Shown: piece after piece, positions 13,505-21,586 of the stretch
How the letters are laid out: the number at the start of each line of letters is the position of its first letter
Position numbering within the stretch: position 1 is the first letter of the stretch
Assembly (NCBI GenBank): GCA_004297445.1
Contig: SCUK01000068.1
Location: 1-33,794, forward strand
Length of the DNA: 33,794 nucleotides
Direction of reading: 5' to 3'
Source: Anaerolineae bacterium
Lineage (GTDB): Bacteria > Chloroflexota > Anaerolineae > Anaerolineales > UBA11579
Made by a program: the position numbers and the translations under genes
The notes under the pieces: model-generated
What the model saw: only the letters and a program-made list of their open reading frames with translations
Told to the model about the DNA's origin: nothing
Database searches by the model: none

Positions 13505-13803
13505 TGGTCGGCAGGAGTAGTAAGCCATCTGCCAGAGAGCCGGGTGGCGAACGCCAGAGTGTTCGCTAGGAGTGAAAGCCCGGTAAGCGTGCGCAGAACG
13601 CTGGAGAAAGAAATCGTTTCTCAAAGGCCCAACTCGCCTGCCCGTTCCGGAAACGGAACAAGACCCTGCTCGCGAAACAACAGTAGTGAGCGGCGGGAAC
13701 GCCCGATACAGCGTAACTGAGTTGGTGAGCCATGTGCTCACAACCAGGGTGGTACCGCGGAAGCGTCCCTTTCGTCCCTGACTTCATCAGGGACGTTTGC
13801 TTT
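13505..13803 (+). ncRNA. T-box riboswitch controlling leuS (specifier CUC, Leu)
   Basis: The conserved T-box sequence AGGGTGGTACCGCGG lies at 13746-13760. Its UGGU can pair with the ACCA end of tRNA-Leu (discriminator A). The stem I base pairs GGCAGG (13510-13515) with CCTGCC (13637-13642). The specifier loop holds AGTAGTAA on the 5' side and CTC (13633-13635), a leucine codon, on the 3' side, matching the downstream leuS. Stem I also carries the typical AGAGAG stretch (13534-13539). Terminator stem CGTCCCTGA/TCAGGGACG (13773-13795) with TTTGCTTT competes with the T-box antiterminator. Uncharged tRNA-Leu should permit read-through into leuS. Confidence 0.92.
13773..13803 (+). terminator. Regulated terminator of the leuS T-box
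   Basis: The 9-bp stem with CTTCA loop is followed by TTTGCTTT. The left part overlaps the sequence available to the antiterminator. Confidence 0.85.
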
Positions 13804-13815
13804 AAGGAGGCCGCG

Positions 13816-13926
13816 ATGAACGCGAAGACTAAATCCAGAATGCCGGTACCCCGCTCTTTCCTTCACGGGTTATCCCACGCGCGCCTCCTGCTTGCACACC
13901 GACCTGGAATGCCAATTATCAAATAG
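13816..13926 (+). CDS. Possible 36-residue leader peptide between T-box and leuS
   Basis: An ATG at 13816 is preceded by AAGGAGG at ideal spacing, the best ribosome site in the window, directly after the T-box terminator. The frame gives MNAKTKSRMPVPRSFL and ends HRPGMPIIK, with a run of three Leu codons (CTC CTG CTT) near the middle. It stops 42 bases before the leuS ATG. It could be a translated leader that senses leucyl-tRNA a second time, or simply a chance frame; nothing resembles a known protein. Confidence 0.35.
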   Translation: MNAKTKSRMPVPRSFLHGLSHARLLLAHRPGMPIIK

Positions 13927-13968
13927 CGACTTTCGAGTATCGAACAACGGATTTGAGGAGAAGAAGCC

Positions 13969-16437
13969 ATGAACGAGAATCATTACAAACCCGGCGAGAT
14001 CGAACCCAAATGGCAGGCCAAGTGGGAATCCGATGGGCTGTATCACGCCGATATTGACGAAACCCGCCCCAAGTTCTACGCGCTGACCATGCTGCCCTAT
14101 CCCAGCGGTGACCTGCACATGGGCCATTGGTTCGCGATGACGCCACCGGATGCCCGCGCCCGCTTCAAGCGAATGCAGGGGTACAACGTGCTGTTCCCAA
14201 TGGGCTTTGATGCCTTCGGTCTGCCCGCCGAGAACGCCGCTATCAAGCGCAACATCCATCCCAAGGAGTGGACCTATAAGAACATCGAAAATATGCGTGC
14301 CCAGATGAAGACCATGGGCGCCATGTTCGACTGGCGGCGCGAAGCCATTTCGGCTGACCCGGGCTACTACAAGTGGACTCAGTGGTTTTTCCTGCAGCTG
14401 TTCAAGCACGGTCTGGCCTACCGCAAACGCGCCGCCGTAGACTGGTGCCCAACGGATAACACCACCCTGGCGCGCGAGCAGGTGGTGGGCGAGAACCGCG
14501 TCTGCGAGCGTTGCGGCACGCCGGTGATTAAGAAGGAACTGGACCAGTGGTTCTTCAAGATCACCAACTACGCCGAAGAACTGCTGCACTTCGAGGGCAT
14601 CGATTGGCCGGAGCGCGTCCAGACCCTGCAAACCAACTGGATTGGTCGTTCCGAAGGCGCGCGCGTGTTCTTCAAGACCGAAGCAGGCGAGCGCATCGAG
14701 GTATTCACCACCCGCCCGGATACGCTGTGGGGCGCGACCTTCATGGTGCTGGCCCCGGAGCATCCGCTGGTGGAGAAACTGACCACCACCGAGCAACGTG
14801 CCGCAGTCGAGGAATACAAGTTCGCCGCCTCGCGCCAGAGCGACATCGAGCGCGAAGCCACTGACAAGGAGAAGACCGGCGTGTTCACCGGCGGCTACGC
14901 TATCAACCCGGTCAATGGTGAGCGCATCCCCATCTGGATTGCGGACTACGTCCTGTTGACTTATGGCACCGGCGCCATTATGGCCGTGCCCGCCCACGAC
15001 CAGCGCGATTTCGAGTTCGCCCGCAAATACGGGTTGGACGTGCGCGTTGTCATCCGGCCGCTGGGTGAAACCTGGGAAGGCGCAGACCTGGAGACCGCCT
15101 GGTCGCACGAGGGCGTGATGGTCAACAGCGGTCCATTTGACGGCACACAGGCAACTGAGGCCAAAGGCAGCGACAATCCCGCCATCAAAGCCGTGACGGC
15201 CTGGCTGGCGAAACAGAAATTTGGCGAAGGCTCGGTCAACTTTCGCCTGCGCGATTGGCTGATCTCCCGCCAGCGCTACTGGGGTTCTCCCATCCCGATG
15301 GTTCACTGCAAGACCTGCGGTGTAGTACCCGTGCCGGAAAACCAGCTGCCGGTGCTGCTGCCGGATGACATCGAATGGCGGCCCACCGGTGAAAGCCCGC
15401 TGAAGTTGCATCCCACCTGGAAGACCGTGCCCTGCCCGGTGTGCGATGAACCCGCCGAGCGCGACACAGATACGATGGACACCTTCATGTGTTCCTCCTG
15501 GTATCACTTGCGCTACCTGAGCCCGAACTTTGCCGATGGTCCGGTGGACATGAAAGAGTACAACTACTGGATGCCGGTGGACACCTACACCGGCGGCATT
15601 GAGCACGCCACCATGCACCTGATTTACACCCGCTTCTTTCACAAGGCGCTGCGCGACATGGGCTTTACCGAAGGGCCGGAGCCGATGATGCAACTACGCA
15701 ATCAGGGCAGTGTGCTGGGTGAGGACAGCGCCAAGATGTCCAAGTCCAAGGGCAATGTGGTGGCGCCGGATGAACTGGTGTCTCAGTATGGCGCGGATGC
15801 GGTGCGCGCCTACCTGATGTTCTTCACCCGTTGGAATGTGGGCGGCCCGTGGAGCAGCCAGGGTATCGAAGGCCCCAGCCGGTGGCTGCGGCGGGTGTGG
15901 GCACTGTTCACCGAGCCGGGCGGCCCCGGCAACACCGTGCAGATGGCGATGTTAAAGGACGTGCGCCGCCGCGTGCACCAGACCCTGAAACAGGTGACTC
16001 GGGACTACGAGCAGTTCGAATTCAACACCATCATCAGCAGTCTGATGGAACTGACCAACGACCTGTATCGCTTCAAGGACCAGGGAGCCTACGGCACAAC
16101 GCAATGGCGCGAGGCGCAGGAAATCTTCCTGCAGATGATGGCCCCGGTGACGCCACACATCGCTGAGGAACTGTGGGCGCATATCGGCAAGCCCTATTCG
16201 ATTCACACGTCGAAATGGCCGAAGGTCGATGAGGACGCGGCGAAGGCGAACGAAATCGAACTGGTGGTGCAGGTGAACGGCAAACTGCGCGACAAGCTGG
16301 TCGTCCCGGCCGGCATCAGCGAAGAAGATGCCAAAGCCGCCGCGCTGGCCAGCGAAGCCGTGCAGAAATTCCTGGACGGCCGCGAGCCGAAGAAAGTCAT
16401 CGTCGCCGGCGGCAGGCTGGTGAACATCGTCGTGTAA
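13969..16437 (+). CDS. leuS: Leucyl-tRNA synthetase
   Basis: The 822-residue class I enzyme charges tRNA-Leu in the cytoplasm. Seen in order are the HIGH-type motif HMGHW (about 50), the connective zinc-like CERCGTP segment, the CP1 editing domain (TTRPDTLWGATFMVLAPEH; later GTGAIMAVPAHDQRDFEFA with the Asp that binds the mischarged amino group), the leucine-specific region with MHLIYTRFFHKALRDMG, KMSKS (about 588), and the anticodon-binding and C-terminal domains. Length is normal for bacterial LeuRS. GAGGAG stands eight bases before the ATG. Expression is under the leucine T-box upstream, and a hairpin terminator follows at 16459-16507. Confidence 0.97.
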   Translation: MNENHYKPGEIEPKWQAKWESDGLYHADIDETRPKFYALTMLPYPSGDLHMGHWFAMTPPDARARFKRMQGYNVLFPMGFDAFGLPAENAAIKRNIHPKEWTYKNIENMRAQMKTMGAMFDWRREAISADPGYYKWTQWFFLQLFKHGLAYRKRAAVDWCPTDNTTLAREQVVGENRVCERCGTPVIKKELDQWFFKITNYAEELLHFEGIDWPERVQTLQTNWIGRSEGARVFFKTEAGERIEVFTTRPDTLWGATFMVLAPEHPLVEKLTTTEQRAAVEEYKFAASRQSDIEREATDKEKTGVFTGGYAINPVNGERIPIWIADYVLLTYGTGAIMAVPAHDQRDFEFARKYGLDVRVVIRPLGETWEGADLETAWSHEGVMVNSGPFDGTQATEAKGSDNPAIKAVTAWLAKQKFGEGSVNFRLRDWLISRQRYWGSPIPMVHCKTCGVVPVPENQLPVLLPDDIEWRPTGESPLKLHPTWKTVPCPVCDEPAERDTDTMDTFMCSSWYHLRYLSPNFADGPVDMKEYNYWMPVDTYTGGIEHATMHLIYTRFFHKALRDMGFTEGPEPMMQLRNQGSVLGEDSAKMSKSKGNVVAPDELVSQYGADAVRAYLMFFTRWNVGGPWSSQGIEGPSRWLRRVWALFTEPGGPGNTVQMAMLKDVRRRVHQTLKQVTRDYEQFEFNTIISSLMELTNDLYRFKDQGAYGTTQWREAQEIFLQMMAPVTPHIAEELWAHIGKPYSIHTSKWPKVDEDAAKANEIELVVQVNGKLRDKLVVPAGISEEDAKAAALASEAVQKFLDGREPKKVIVAGGRLVNIVV

Positions 16438-16458
16438 CCCTGTCTTTCCAGGTAATCC

Positions 16459-16510
16459 AAGAAACCCGATTTCTTAAGGACACTTATGTCCCGAAGTCGG
16501 GTTTCTTGCT
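16459..16510. terminator. Long hairpin terminator after leuS
   Basis: An 11-bp outer stem AAGAAACCCGA/TCGGGTTTCTT encloses an inner stem GGACA/TGTCC. The right arm supplies the T-rich side. The outer stem resembles a hairpin common in intergenic DNA of Chloroflexi and cyanobacteria; that resemblance is from memory. Confidence 0.65.
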
Positions 16511-16541
16511 TGCTCGTATCGAATGGTCGAAGCAGCGATTG

Positions 16542-16547
16542 TATAAT
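16542..16547 (+). promoter_or_regulatory. Probable -10 box of the 16614 gene
   Basis: A perfect TATAAT lies about 67 bases before the ATG; the -35 at the right distance (TCGAAT, 16519-16524) is poor. Confidence 0.4.
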
Positions 16548-16613
16548 CAGTCATTCGGTTGTACTCTAGGGCCATTGCAATCCTGCGGATTTTTGTTCCC
16601 TGAGGAGAAATCC

Positions 16614-17414
16614 ATGGAAAGAGTGTCACGAACGTATCAGTTCTACTTTGGCATCATCTGCGCGGCTGCCCTGCTGGTGGCAGTGGCAGGACTACTTTCG
16701 CCAGCGTGGTTGGCGGTCGTGTTGCCCTGGACGGAAATCCCGCCGCTCCACGCCCGTTTTATCGGAGCGATTTACCTGTTTGGCACGGTGTTCATGTTTA
16801 ACTCCATGCGTGCCCGATACCTGATTGAAGCGCGCTGGGGCGTGTTGCTGGTGGCAGTATTCACTGGCTTGCTGTTCCTGGTCTCCATACTAAACTTTTC
16901 AGTTTTTGACCTGAGCCGCCTCCCCGACCAGATCTGGTTTGCGTCCTATATCATCTATCCGCTGCTGGGACTCTGGTTATTCTGGAAACAACCGCGCATT
17001 CTCAAAGATGAACTCCCCGGTCCTGAAGTGGCGCCCTGGGCGTATAACTTCCTCAAGGCGCAAGGTGGGTTGGTGGTTGTGTTATCGCTGGCTCTGCTGT
17101 TCGCGCCTGCCTTCATGGTTACTGTCTGGCCTTGGCCGGTCAGCCCACTGCTGGCGCAGGTGTATGCCGGGCCGTTGCTGGCCTACGGGCTGAGCTGTAT
17201 CCTCTACGGGCATGCCCGTACGTGGAGCGGCATCCGTGTTCTCGTACCCTCGCTATGGGCCTTCACCGGTGCGGCGCTGACGGCATCCATCCTACATCGC
17301 AACCTGTTTTCGCTGGCAGAGGCTAGCGATATCCTGTGGTTTGTATTCCTGGCTGGATTCACTGCCGGAAACCTGGCGTTGCAGGCCGGGCTGCAAAAGG
17401 CAAGCCGCGGGTGA
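16614..17414 (+). CDS. Multi-pass membrane protein with internal duplication, unknown function
   Basis: The 266-residue protein has about seven to eight TM helices. The two halves are related: AGLLSPAWLAVVLPWTEIPP followed by LHARFIGAIYLFG (about 28-60) parallels ALLFAPAFMVTVWPWPVSPL followed by LAQVYAGPLLAYG (about 163-195). In each, an APA/SPAW turn and a PW-xx-P loop precede a helix with an aromatic and Gly pattern. No enzyme or transporter motif is seen. The ATG at 16614 has GAGGAG six bases before it and replaces a longer frame starting in the leuS terminator. A TATAAT hexamer lies at 16542-16547 with a weak -35. Confidence 0.8.
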   Translation: MERVSRTYQFYFGIICAAALLVAVAGLLSPAWLAVVLPWTEIPPLHARFIGAIYLFGTVFMFNSMRARYLIEARWGVLLVAVFTGLLFLVSILNFSVFDLSRLPDQIWFASYIIYPLLGLWLFWKQPRILKDELPGPEVAPWAYNFLKAQGGLVVVLSLALLFAPAFMVTVWPWPVSPLLAQVYAGPLLAYGLSCILYGHARTWSGIRVLVPSLWAFTGAALTASILHRNLFSLAEASDILWFVFLAGFTAGNLALQAGLQKASRG

Positions 17415-17455
17415 ACTGCCCGGGTCATCGAAAACGTTGAACACCTGCATTCCAG

Positions 17456-18019
17456 ATGAGCGACATTCCCTCCCGCACCAAACTTGGCACCTGCATTAAC
17501 GTCAGGGGCACATCCGGCTCCGGCAAGACCACCTTTGCCGGTGACCTAGCGCGCATCCTTAACTTTCGACATGTTGAGTTGGACTCGCTGTTTTGGGGGC
17601 CAAACTGGACCGAATCGCCGGACGAGATATTCTTTGCCCGTATTACCGAAGCCACGGCCGGAGTCGGTTGGGTGGTGGATGGGAATTACACTCGGACTCG
17701 GTCGCTGTACTGGCCCCGTTTGAACACCGTCATCTTCCTGGATTATCCGCGCTGGTTCGTGATGTGGCGCGTCATCAGCCGCACTTTCCGGCGTTCATTG
17801 AGAGGTGTGGAATTGTGGCAGGGCAATCGCGAACGCCTTTCCAACGCTTTATTCTCCAAAGACTCGATTTTCCGTTGGTCGTGGAATACGTATGCCCGCC
17901 GCCGCGCCCAGTTCACGGAACTCGAGGGGGATCCCGCAAATGCTCATATACACTTCATCCGCCTCCAAACCCCGCAAGAAGCGCGGCGGTTTCTGCAATC
18001 GTTGGCACACGACACGTAG
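17456..18019 (+). CDS. Small P-loop kinase, adenylate-kinase/FlaR (topology modulation) type
   Basis: The 187-residue protein has Walker A GTSGSGKTT at residues 18-26. Then come the HVELDSLFWGPNW segment after the P-loop, WVVDGNYTRTRSLYWPRLNTVIFLDYPRW (Walker B-like strand ending in LDYP) and a basic lid region RTFRRSLRG. This pattern matches the AAA family ATPase/FlaR group related to adenylate kinase. The phosphoryl acceptor is unknown; the name topology modulation is historical. The ATG at 17456 has no clear ribosome site. The gene ends 19 bases before the first dehydrogenase lipoprotein, which has its own -10 box. Confidence 0.85.
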   Translation: MSDIPSRTKLGTCINVRGTSGSGKTTFAGDLARILNFRHVELDSLFWGPNWTESPDEIFFARITEATAGVGWVVDGNYTRTRSLYWPRLNTVIFLDYPRWFVMWRVISRTFRRSLRGVELWQGNRERLSNALFSKDSIFRWSWNTYARRRAQFTELEGDPANAHIHFIRLQTPQEARRFLQSLAHDT

Positions 18020-18026
18020 CGAGTTT

Positions 18027-18032
18027 TATAAT
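18027..18032 (+). promoter_or_regulatory. -10 box implying a leaderless mRNA for the 18039 gene
   Basis: A perfect TATAAT ends six bases before the ATG at 18039. A start site seven bases downstream would fall on the A of the ATG. No ribosome site is present, and TTGGCA at 18002-18007 is a possible -35 at 19-base spacing. Confidence 0.45.
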
Positions 18033-18038
18033 CTCCCC

Positions 18039-19832
18039 ATGCCAACGCGCCATGCATTGCTGCCAATCCTTACCATTTTGTTACTAGCCGCTTGCCAGCC
18101 GGCCCCCATAGCACAGCTCGATGCGCCGACCGCCGACCCGATTCTCCTGTGGGGGGTACAGGAGGGATTCGCCATCGAGAAAGTGGCAGATGGCTTTCAA
18201 TTCCCGGTGGATATCGTCTTCGTGCCGGAGCCCGGCCCGCGCCCGGAGGATGTCCGCTATTACGTGGCGGAACTGTACGGAACGATTAAGGCAGTGACCA
18301 ATGACGGCGAAGTCGTCGTCTTTGCCGAGGATTTCTCGGGCCTGGAACTGCCGAATGGGGCATTGGAAGAGTATGGGATCGGAGGATTGTGCCTGTCCCC
18401 CGAGGAAGGCTATCTATTTGTAGCCTGGAATGAACCTAAAGACGCCTACCAGCGCTTTAACTACATCACACGATTTCGTGTTACGCCGGGTGTTTTTGGT
18501 ACACGCCCGCTTGAGCATCAGGTAGAAGTGGGCGCCGGGTTTTTTGAAACGCGGCACGTGGCGAGTAATCACCAAGTCGGTTCCTGCCGGGTTGTGGATG
18601 GTCTGCTCTATTTATCGGTGGGAGATGGCTTCCATCCGGAATATGCCCAGGACCTGACCAGTTTCTTCGGGAAAATTCTGCGCACGGACATGGACCTGAA
18701 CCCGGCGCCCAATAACCCCTATCCGCCGTCGGACGAGCCGAACGATTACAGCGGCTATGTCTTTGCAAGCGGCTTTCGTAATCCATTCGCGCTATTTGTA
18801 TTTGAAGACGGTCGTACCTACGTTGGCGACAACGGCCCGGACCTTGACCGCTTTGTGGCAGTACACCCGGGCGACAACCTTGGCTATGATGGAACCGATA
18901 ACAGCATCGGCGCCAACGCCATGTTTAGTTTTTATCCGGCAGTTGGTCCCAGCCGACTCGATTACGTGCCGGCTGGTCATCCCTCATTTCCGCCAGACTA
19001 TTGGGATCAGTTCTATCTGTCGACGGTGGGAAGTATGTATGGTTCGGGGAACACGAAAAGCCGTCCTGGAATTTTGAAATTGGATGTAGATCAGGAATCC
19101 GAGCGCGCTCAGGATGTTCCCGAGTATCTCCTCCGCTACATCGGAGCCGACCGTCAAGGGCTCGTGGCAATGGCGGTGGCCTCTGATGGCCTGTACTTTT
19201 CCCCGCTGCTGCCTGAATCCACAACAGGCAGTAGTATTTACCGCCTCACGTACGACCCGGCGCGGGGACATCCTGAGCGTGTCACTGACGACATCCCCGA
19301 GGGGAGCCTGCATCTGCTAACCACGCTGGGTTGCACCGCCTGCCATCCAGTAGTGGGGAGGGATGGGAATATTGGCCCATCGCTGGACGTCACTTATCTC
19401 TACGCTCGTTTGGATGAGCGTGTGAATAGTACCGCCTATTTAGCCGGCCTGGACACAATGGATGTCAGCGAAGACGAGTTTTTGGTGGCCACCCGGCCGG
19501 CGCGTGCCGCGGTGCGCGCGGCGCAGCCGGGAGATGAGCGAATTCGGGTGTGGTTTTTCAATCACTTGAAATATACAGGCTTTGACAATCCCTCCAGCCA
19601 GATGCCTAACCTGGGTTTGGCGGATGAATCCATTCTGCGATTATCGGAGATATTGCTTCGCGAACCCACTCTCTTTGGGGCAATCAAAGAGCGTATTTTG
19701 AGGATATATCCTTTTGTTACTCACACCGACCTGGCTATCGCGCTGGCAGTTGGTGCAGTCATGGGGGCGCTGGTCGGGTTGGCGGTGCCGTTGGGCATTC
19801 GCCGCTGGCGTGCCGGTAGGAAAAACTGGTGA
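18039..19832 (+). CDS. Membrane lipoprotein: GSDH-type beta-propeller plus cytochrome c domain (copy 1)
   Basis: The 597-residue protein starts with a lipoprotein signal (lipobox LLAAC, Cys19). Residues about 40-420 form a glucose/sorbosone dehydrogenase beta-propeller: VPEPGPRPEDVRYYVAELYG, ASNHQVGSC (about 175-183, with the His used as catalytic base in PQQ sugar dehydrogenases), FFGKILRTDMD, ASGFRNPFAL, VGDNGPD. A cytochrome c domain follows, with heme site CTACH (about 432) and a likely axial Met in SQMPNLGL (about 521). One TM helix near 565-585 ends in a basic tail. It probably oxidises a sugar or alcohol outside the membrane and passes electrons to heme. PQQ dependence is inferred from the family. 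The next gene is a paralogue that overlaps this stop. Confidence 0.88.
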   Translation: MPTRHALLPILTILLLAACQPAPIAQLDAPTADPILLWGVQEGFAIEKVADGFQFPVDIVFVPEPGPRPEDVRYYVAELYGTIKAVTNDGEVVVFAEDFSGLELPNGALEEYGIGGLCLSPEEGYLFVAWNEPKDAYQRFNYITRFRVTPGVFGTRPLEHQVEVGAGFFETRHVASNHQVGSCRVVDGLLYLSVGDGFHPEYAQDLTSFFGKILRTDMDLNPAPNNPYPPSDEPNDYSGYVFASGFRNPFALFVFEDGRTYVGDNGPDLDRFVAVHPGDNLGYDGTDNSIGANAMFSFYPAVGPSRLDYVPAGHPSFPPDYWDQFYLSTVGSMYGSGNTKSRPGILKLDVDQESERAQDVPEYLLRYIGADRQGLVAMAVASDGLYFSPLLPESTTGSSIYRLTYDPARGHPERVTDDIPEGSLHLLTTLGCTACHPVVGRDGNIGPSLDVTYLYARLDERVNSTAYLAGLDTMDVSEDEFLVATRPARAAVRAAQPGDERIRVWFFNHLKYTGFDNPSSQMPNLGLADESILRLSEILLREPTLFGAIKERILRIYPFVTHTDLAIALAVGAVMGALVGLAVPLGIRRWRAGRKNW

Positions 19833-21586
19833 AGCCCAGCGTCATACTTTTTCTTTCCACTCTTCTTGCTGTGCTGGCAGGTTGCGCGCTAGCGACCGAT
19901 GTACCTGCTGTCCCGGAAGACCCGGCGTTGTCCTGGGGTGTACCCGAAGGCTATGCTGTAGAGAAGGTGGCAGATGGGTTTCAGTATCTGACCAACATCG
20001 TGTTTGTCCCCGAACCCGGCCCGAACCCGGACGACGTGCGTTTTTTCGCCACCGAGTTGTATGGCCGCGTGCTGGCCGTTCGAAATGATGGACGGGTTGA
20101 AGAGTTCTTCAATATACCCAGCCTGAACTCGCCCGAGGTCTTTGCCGAGTACGGCGTACACGGATTGTGTCTTTTGCCCGAACATGGCACCATCTACCTC
20201 ACCTGGAGCGAGCCGGGCCGCCCCGGGTTTGCACGCAGCCACCTCTACATTCTGCAATCCGTGCCGGGCGTGTTTGGCCCGCGCGCTGAACGTTGGGAAG
20301 AAATCGGCGCAGAGCTGTTCGATGCCGTGGAGACCAACACCAATCACCAGATTGGCCCCTGCCAGGTGCTGGGCGATGTCCTCATTATCGGCATGGGCGA
20401 GGGTGGAAAAAATGATGGCTCGCAGGATCCCACCAACATTTATGGCAAGATTCTGCGGTTTGACCTTGACCTCCAGCCTGCCTCCGGCAACCCTTACCCG
20501 CCCAACGCAGACCCGGATGACGACAGTGAATTCGTGTGGGCCAGCGGCTTTCGCAACCCCTATGCGTTGTATGCGCTGACTCCGGAAGACATTTACGTCG
20601 GTGATAACGGCTACAAAGCAGACCGCTTTGTTTACGCCCAGCCCGGTATGAATTATGGCTGGGATGGCACCGACGACTTCTTTCCGGTGGCTTCACTTTC
20701 GGTTTTCACTCCCTCCATCGCGCCCACTCGCCTCGCCTTCGTCCCGCCAGGTCATCCGGCGTTCGACCCGGATTTTCCCGGCGGCTTCCTGCTCGCGGCC
20801 ATCGGCAATTTGTATTACGCCGCCCGCGCCGAGCCTGACGTGTCGCCTTCGATTTTCCACCTGCCAGTGGATACCGAAAGCGCGAGTCTGGCCGGACAGC
20901 AGGAAACCTTCGTCAGTTACCGCGGGCCGCTGCAGGGATTGGTGGCCATGGCGCTTGGGCCGGATGGCCTGTACTTCTCGCCCTTCCTGCCCGAGTCAGA
21001 ATCCGGCAGCGCTATCTATCGCCTGGCTTATGACCCCGAACACGCGCACCCCACCCGGGTTGGAGAGGTGCCCGTGACCGCCGATAAGGTGTTGATTACT
21101 GAAGGCTGCACCGGTTGCCACACCACGTTCGGCAAAGAGTCGCGGATCGGCCCTTCGCTGGACCCAGCCTACTTGAGTGACCGGCTGCGCGCACGGTTGA
21201 ACTCGCCGGAATACTTGGCCGTGTTGGATGCAGTGGACGAAGAAACGGATTCCTTCTTTCAGGAATCACGCCCCCAGCGCGACGCTGTGCGCGCTTCCAG
21301 CGGGGATGCCCGTCTGGCAGTCTGGTTGGAAGCGCATCTCACCGTCACCGGGTTTGACAATCCCGCCTCCATCATGCCGCGCCCCGCCCTCACCACGCGC
21401 GAACTGGAGGTCCTGAGAGATTACCTGCTTACCGAGCCATCTCTCATTGCGTACATTAAACGCCAGGTGCTGTTTGTATACCCCGTTCCTGAACACAGGC
21501 ACCTGCTCTATATGCTTTTGCTAGGGATAACGATTGGGTGGGCTGGGTCGCGATTGTGGACACTCATCCGGAAGAACACTCGCTAA
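19829..21586 (+). CDS. Membrane lipoprotein: GSDH-type beta-propeller plus cytochrome c domain (copy 2)
   Basis: The 585-residue paralogue of the preceding gene has the same layout: lipobox VLAGC (Cys19), beta-propeller with TNTNHQIGPCQV (about 168-179), IYGKILRFDLD, WASGFRNPYAL, VGDNGYKADRF and NYGWDGTDD, heme site CTGCH (about 427), axial Met in SIMPRPAL (about 515; here A-S-I-M-P), and a C-terminal TM helix. The GTG start overlaps the upstream TGA by four bases, so translation is coupled and both proteins are likely made together, perhaps as a heterodimer or for two substrates. Sequence divergence is considerable, so the duplication is old. The 3' end overlaps the convergent GT2 gene by four bases. 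Confidence 0.88.
   Translation: MKPSVILFLSTLLAVLAGCALATDVPAVPEDPALSWGVPEGYAVEKVADGFQYLTNIVFVPEPGPNPDDVRFFATELYGRVLAVRNDGRVEEFFNIPSLNSPEVFAEYGVHGLCLLPEHGTIYLTWSEPGRPGFARSHLYILQSVPGVFGPRAERWEEIGAELFDAVETNTNHQIGPCQVLGDVLIIGMGEGGKNDGSQDPTNIYGKILRFDLDLQPASGNPYPPNADPDDDSEFVWASGFRNPYALYALTPEDIYVGDNGYKADRFVYAQPGMNYGWDGTDDFFPVASLSVFTPSIAPTRLAFVPPGHPAFDPDFPGGFLLAAIGNLYYAARAEPDVSPSIFHLPVDTESASLAGQQETFVSYRGPLQGLVAMALGPDGLYFSPFLPESESGSAIYRLAYDPEHAHPTRVGEVPVTADKVLITEGCTGCHTTFGKESRIGPSLDPAYLSDRLRARLNSPEYLAVLDAVDEETDSFFQESRPQRDAVRASSGDARLAVWLEAHLTVTGFDNPASIMPRPALTTRELEVLRDYLLTEPSLIAYIKRQVLFVYPVPEHRHLLYMLLLGITIGWAGSRLWTLIRKNTR

Noticed and set aside
13870-15693. 607-codon reverse frame opposite leuS
   Set aside because: LeuS is certain on the + strand; the reverse frame has no recognisable domain.
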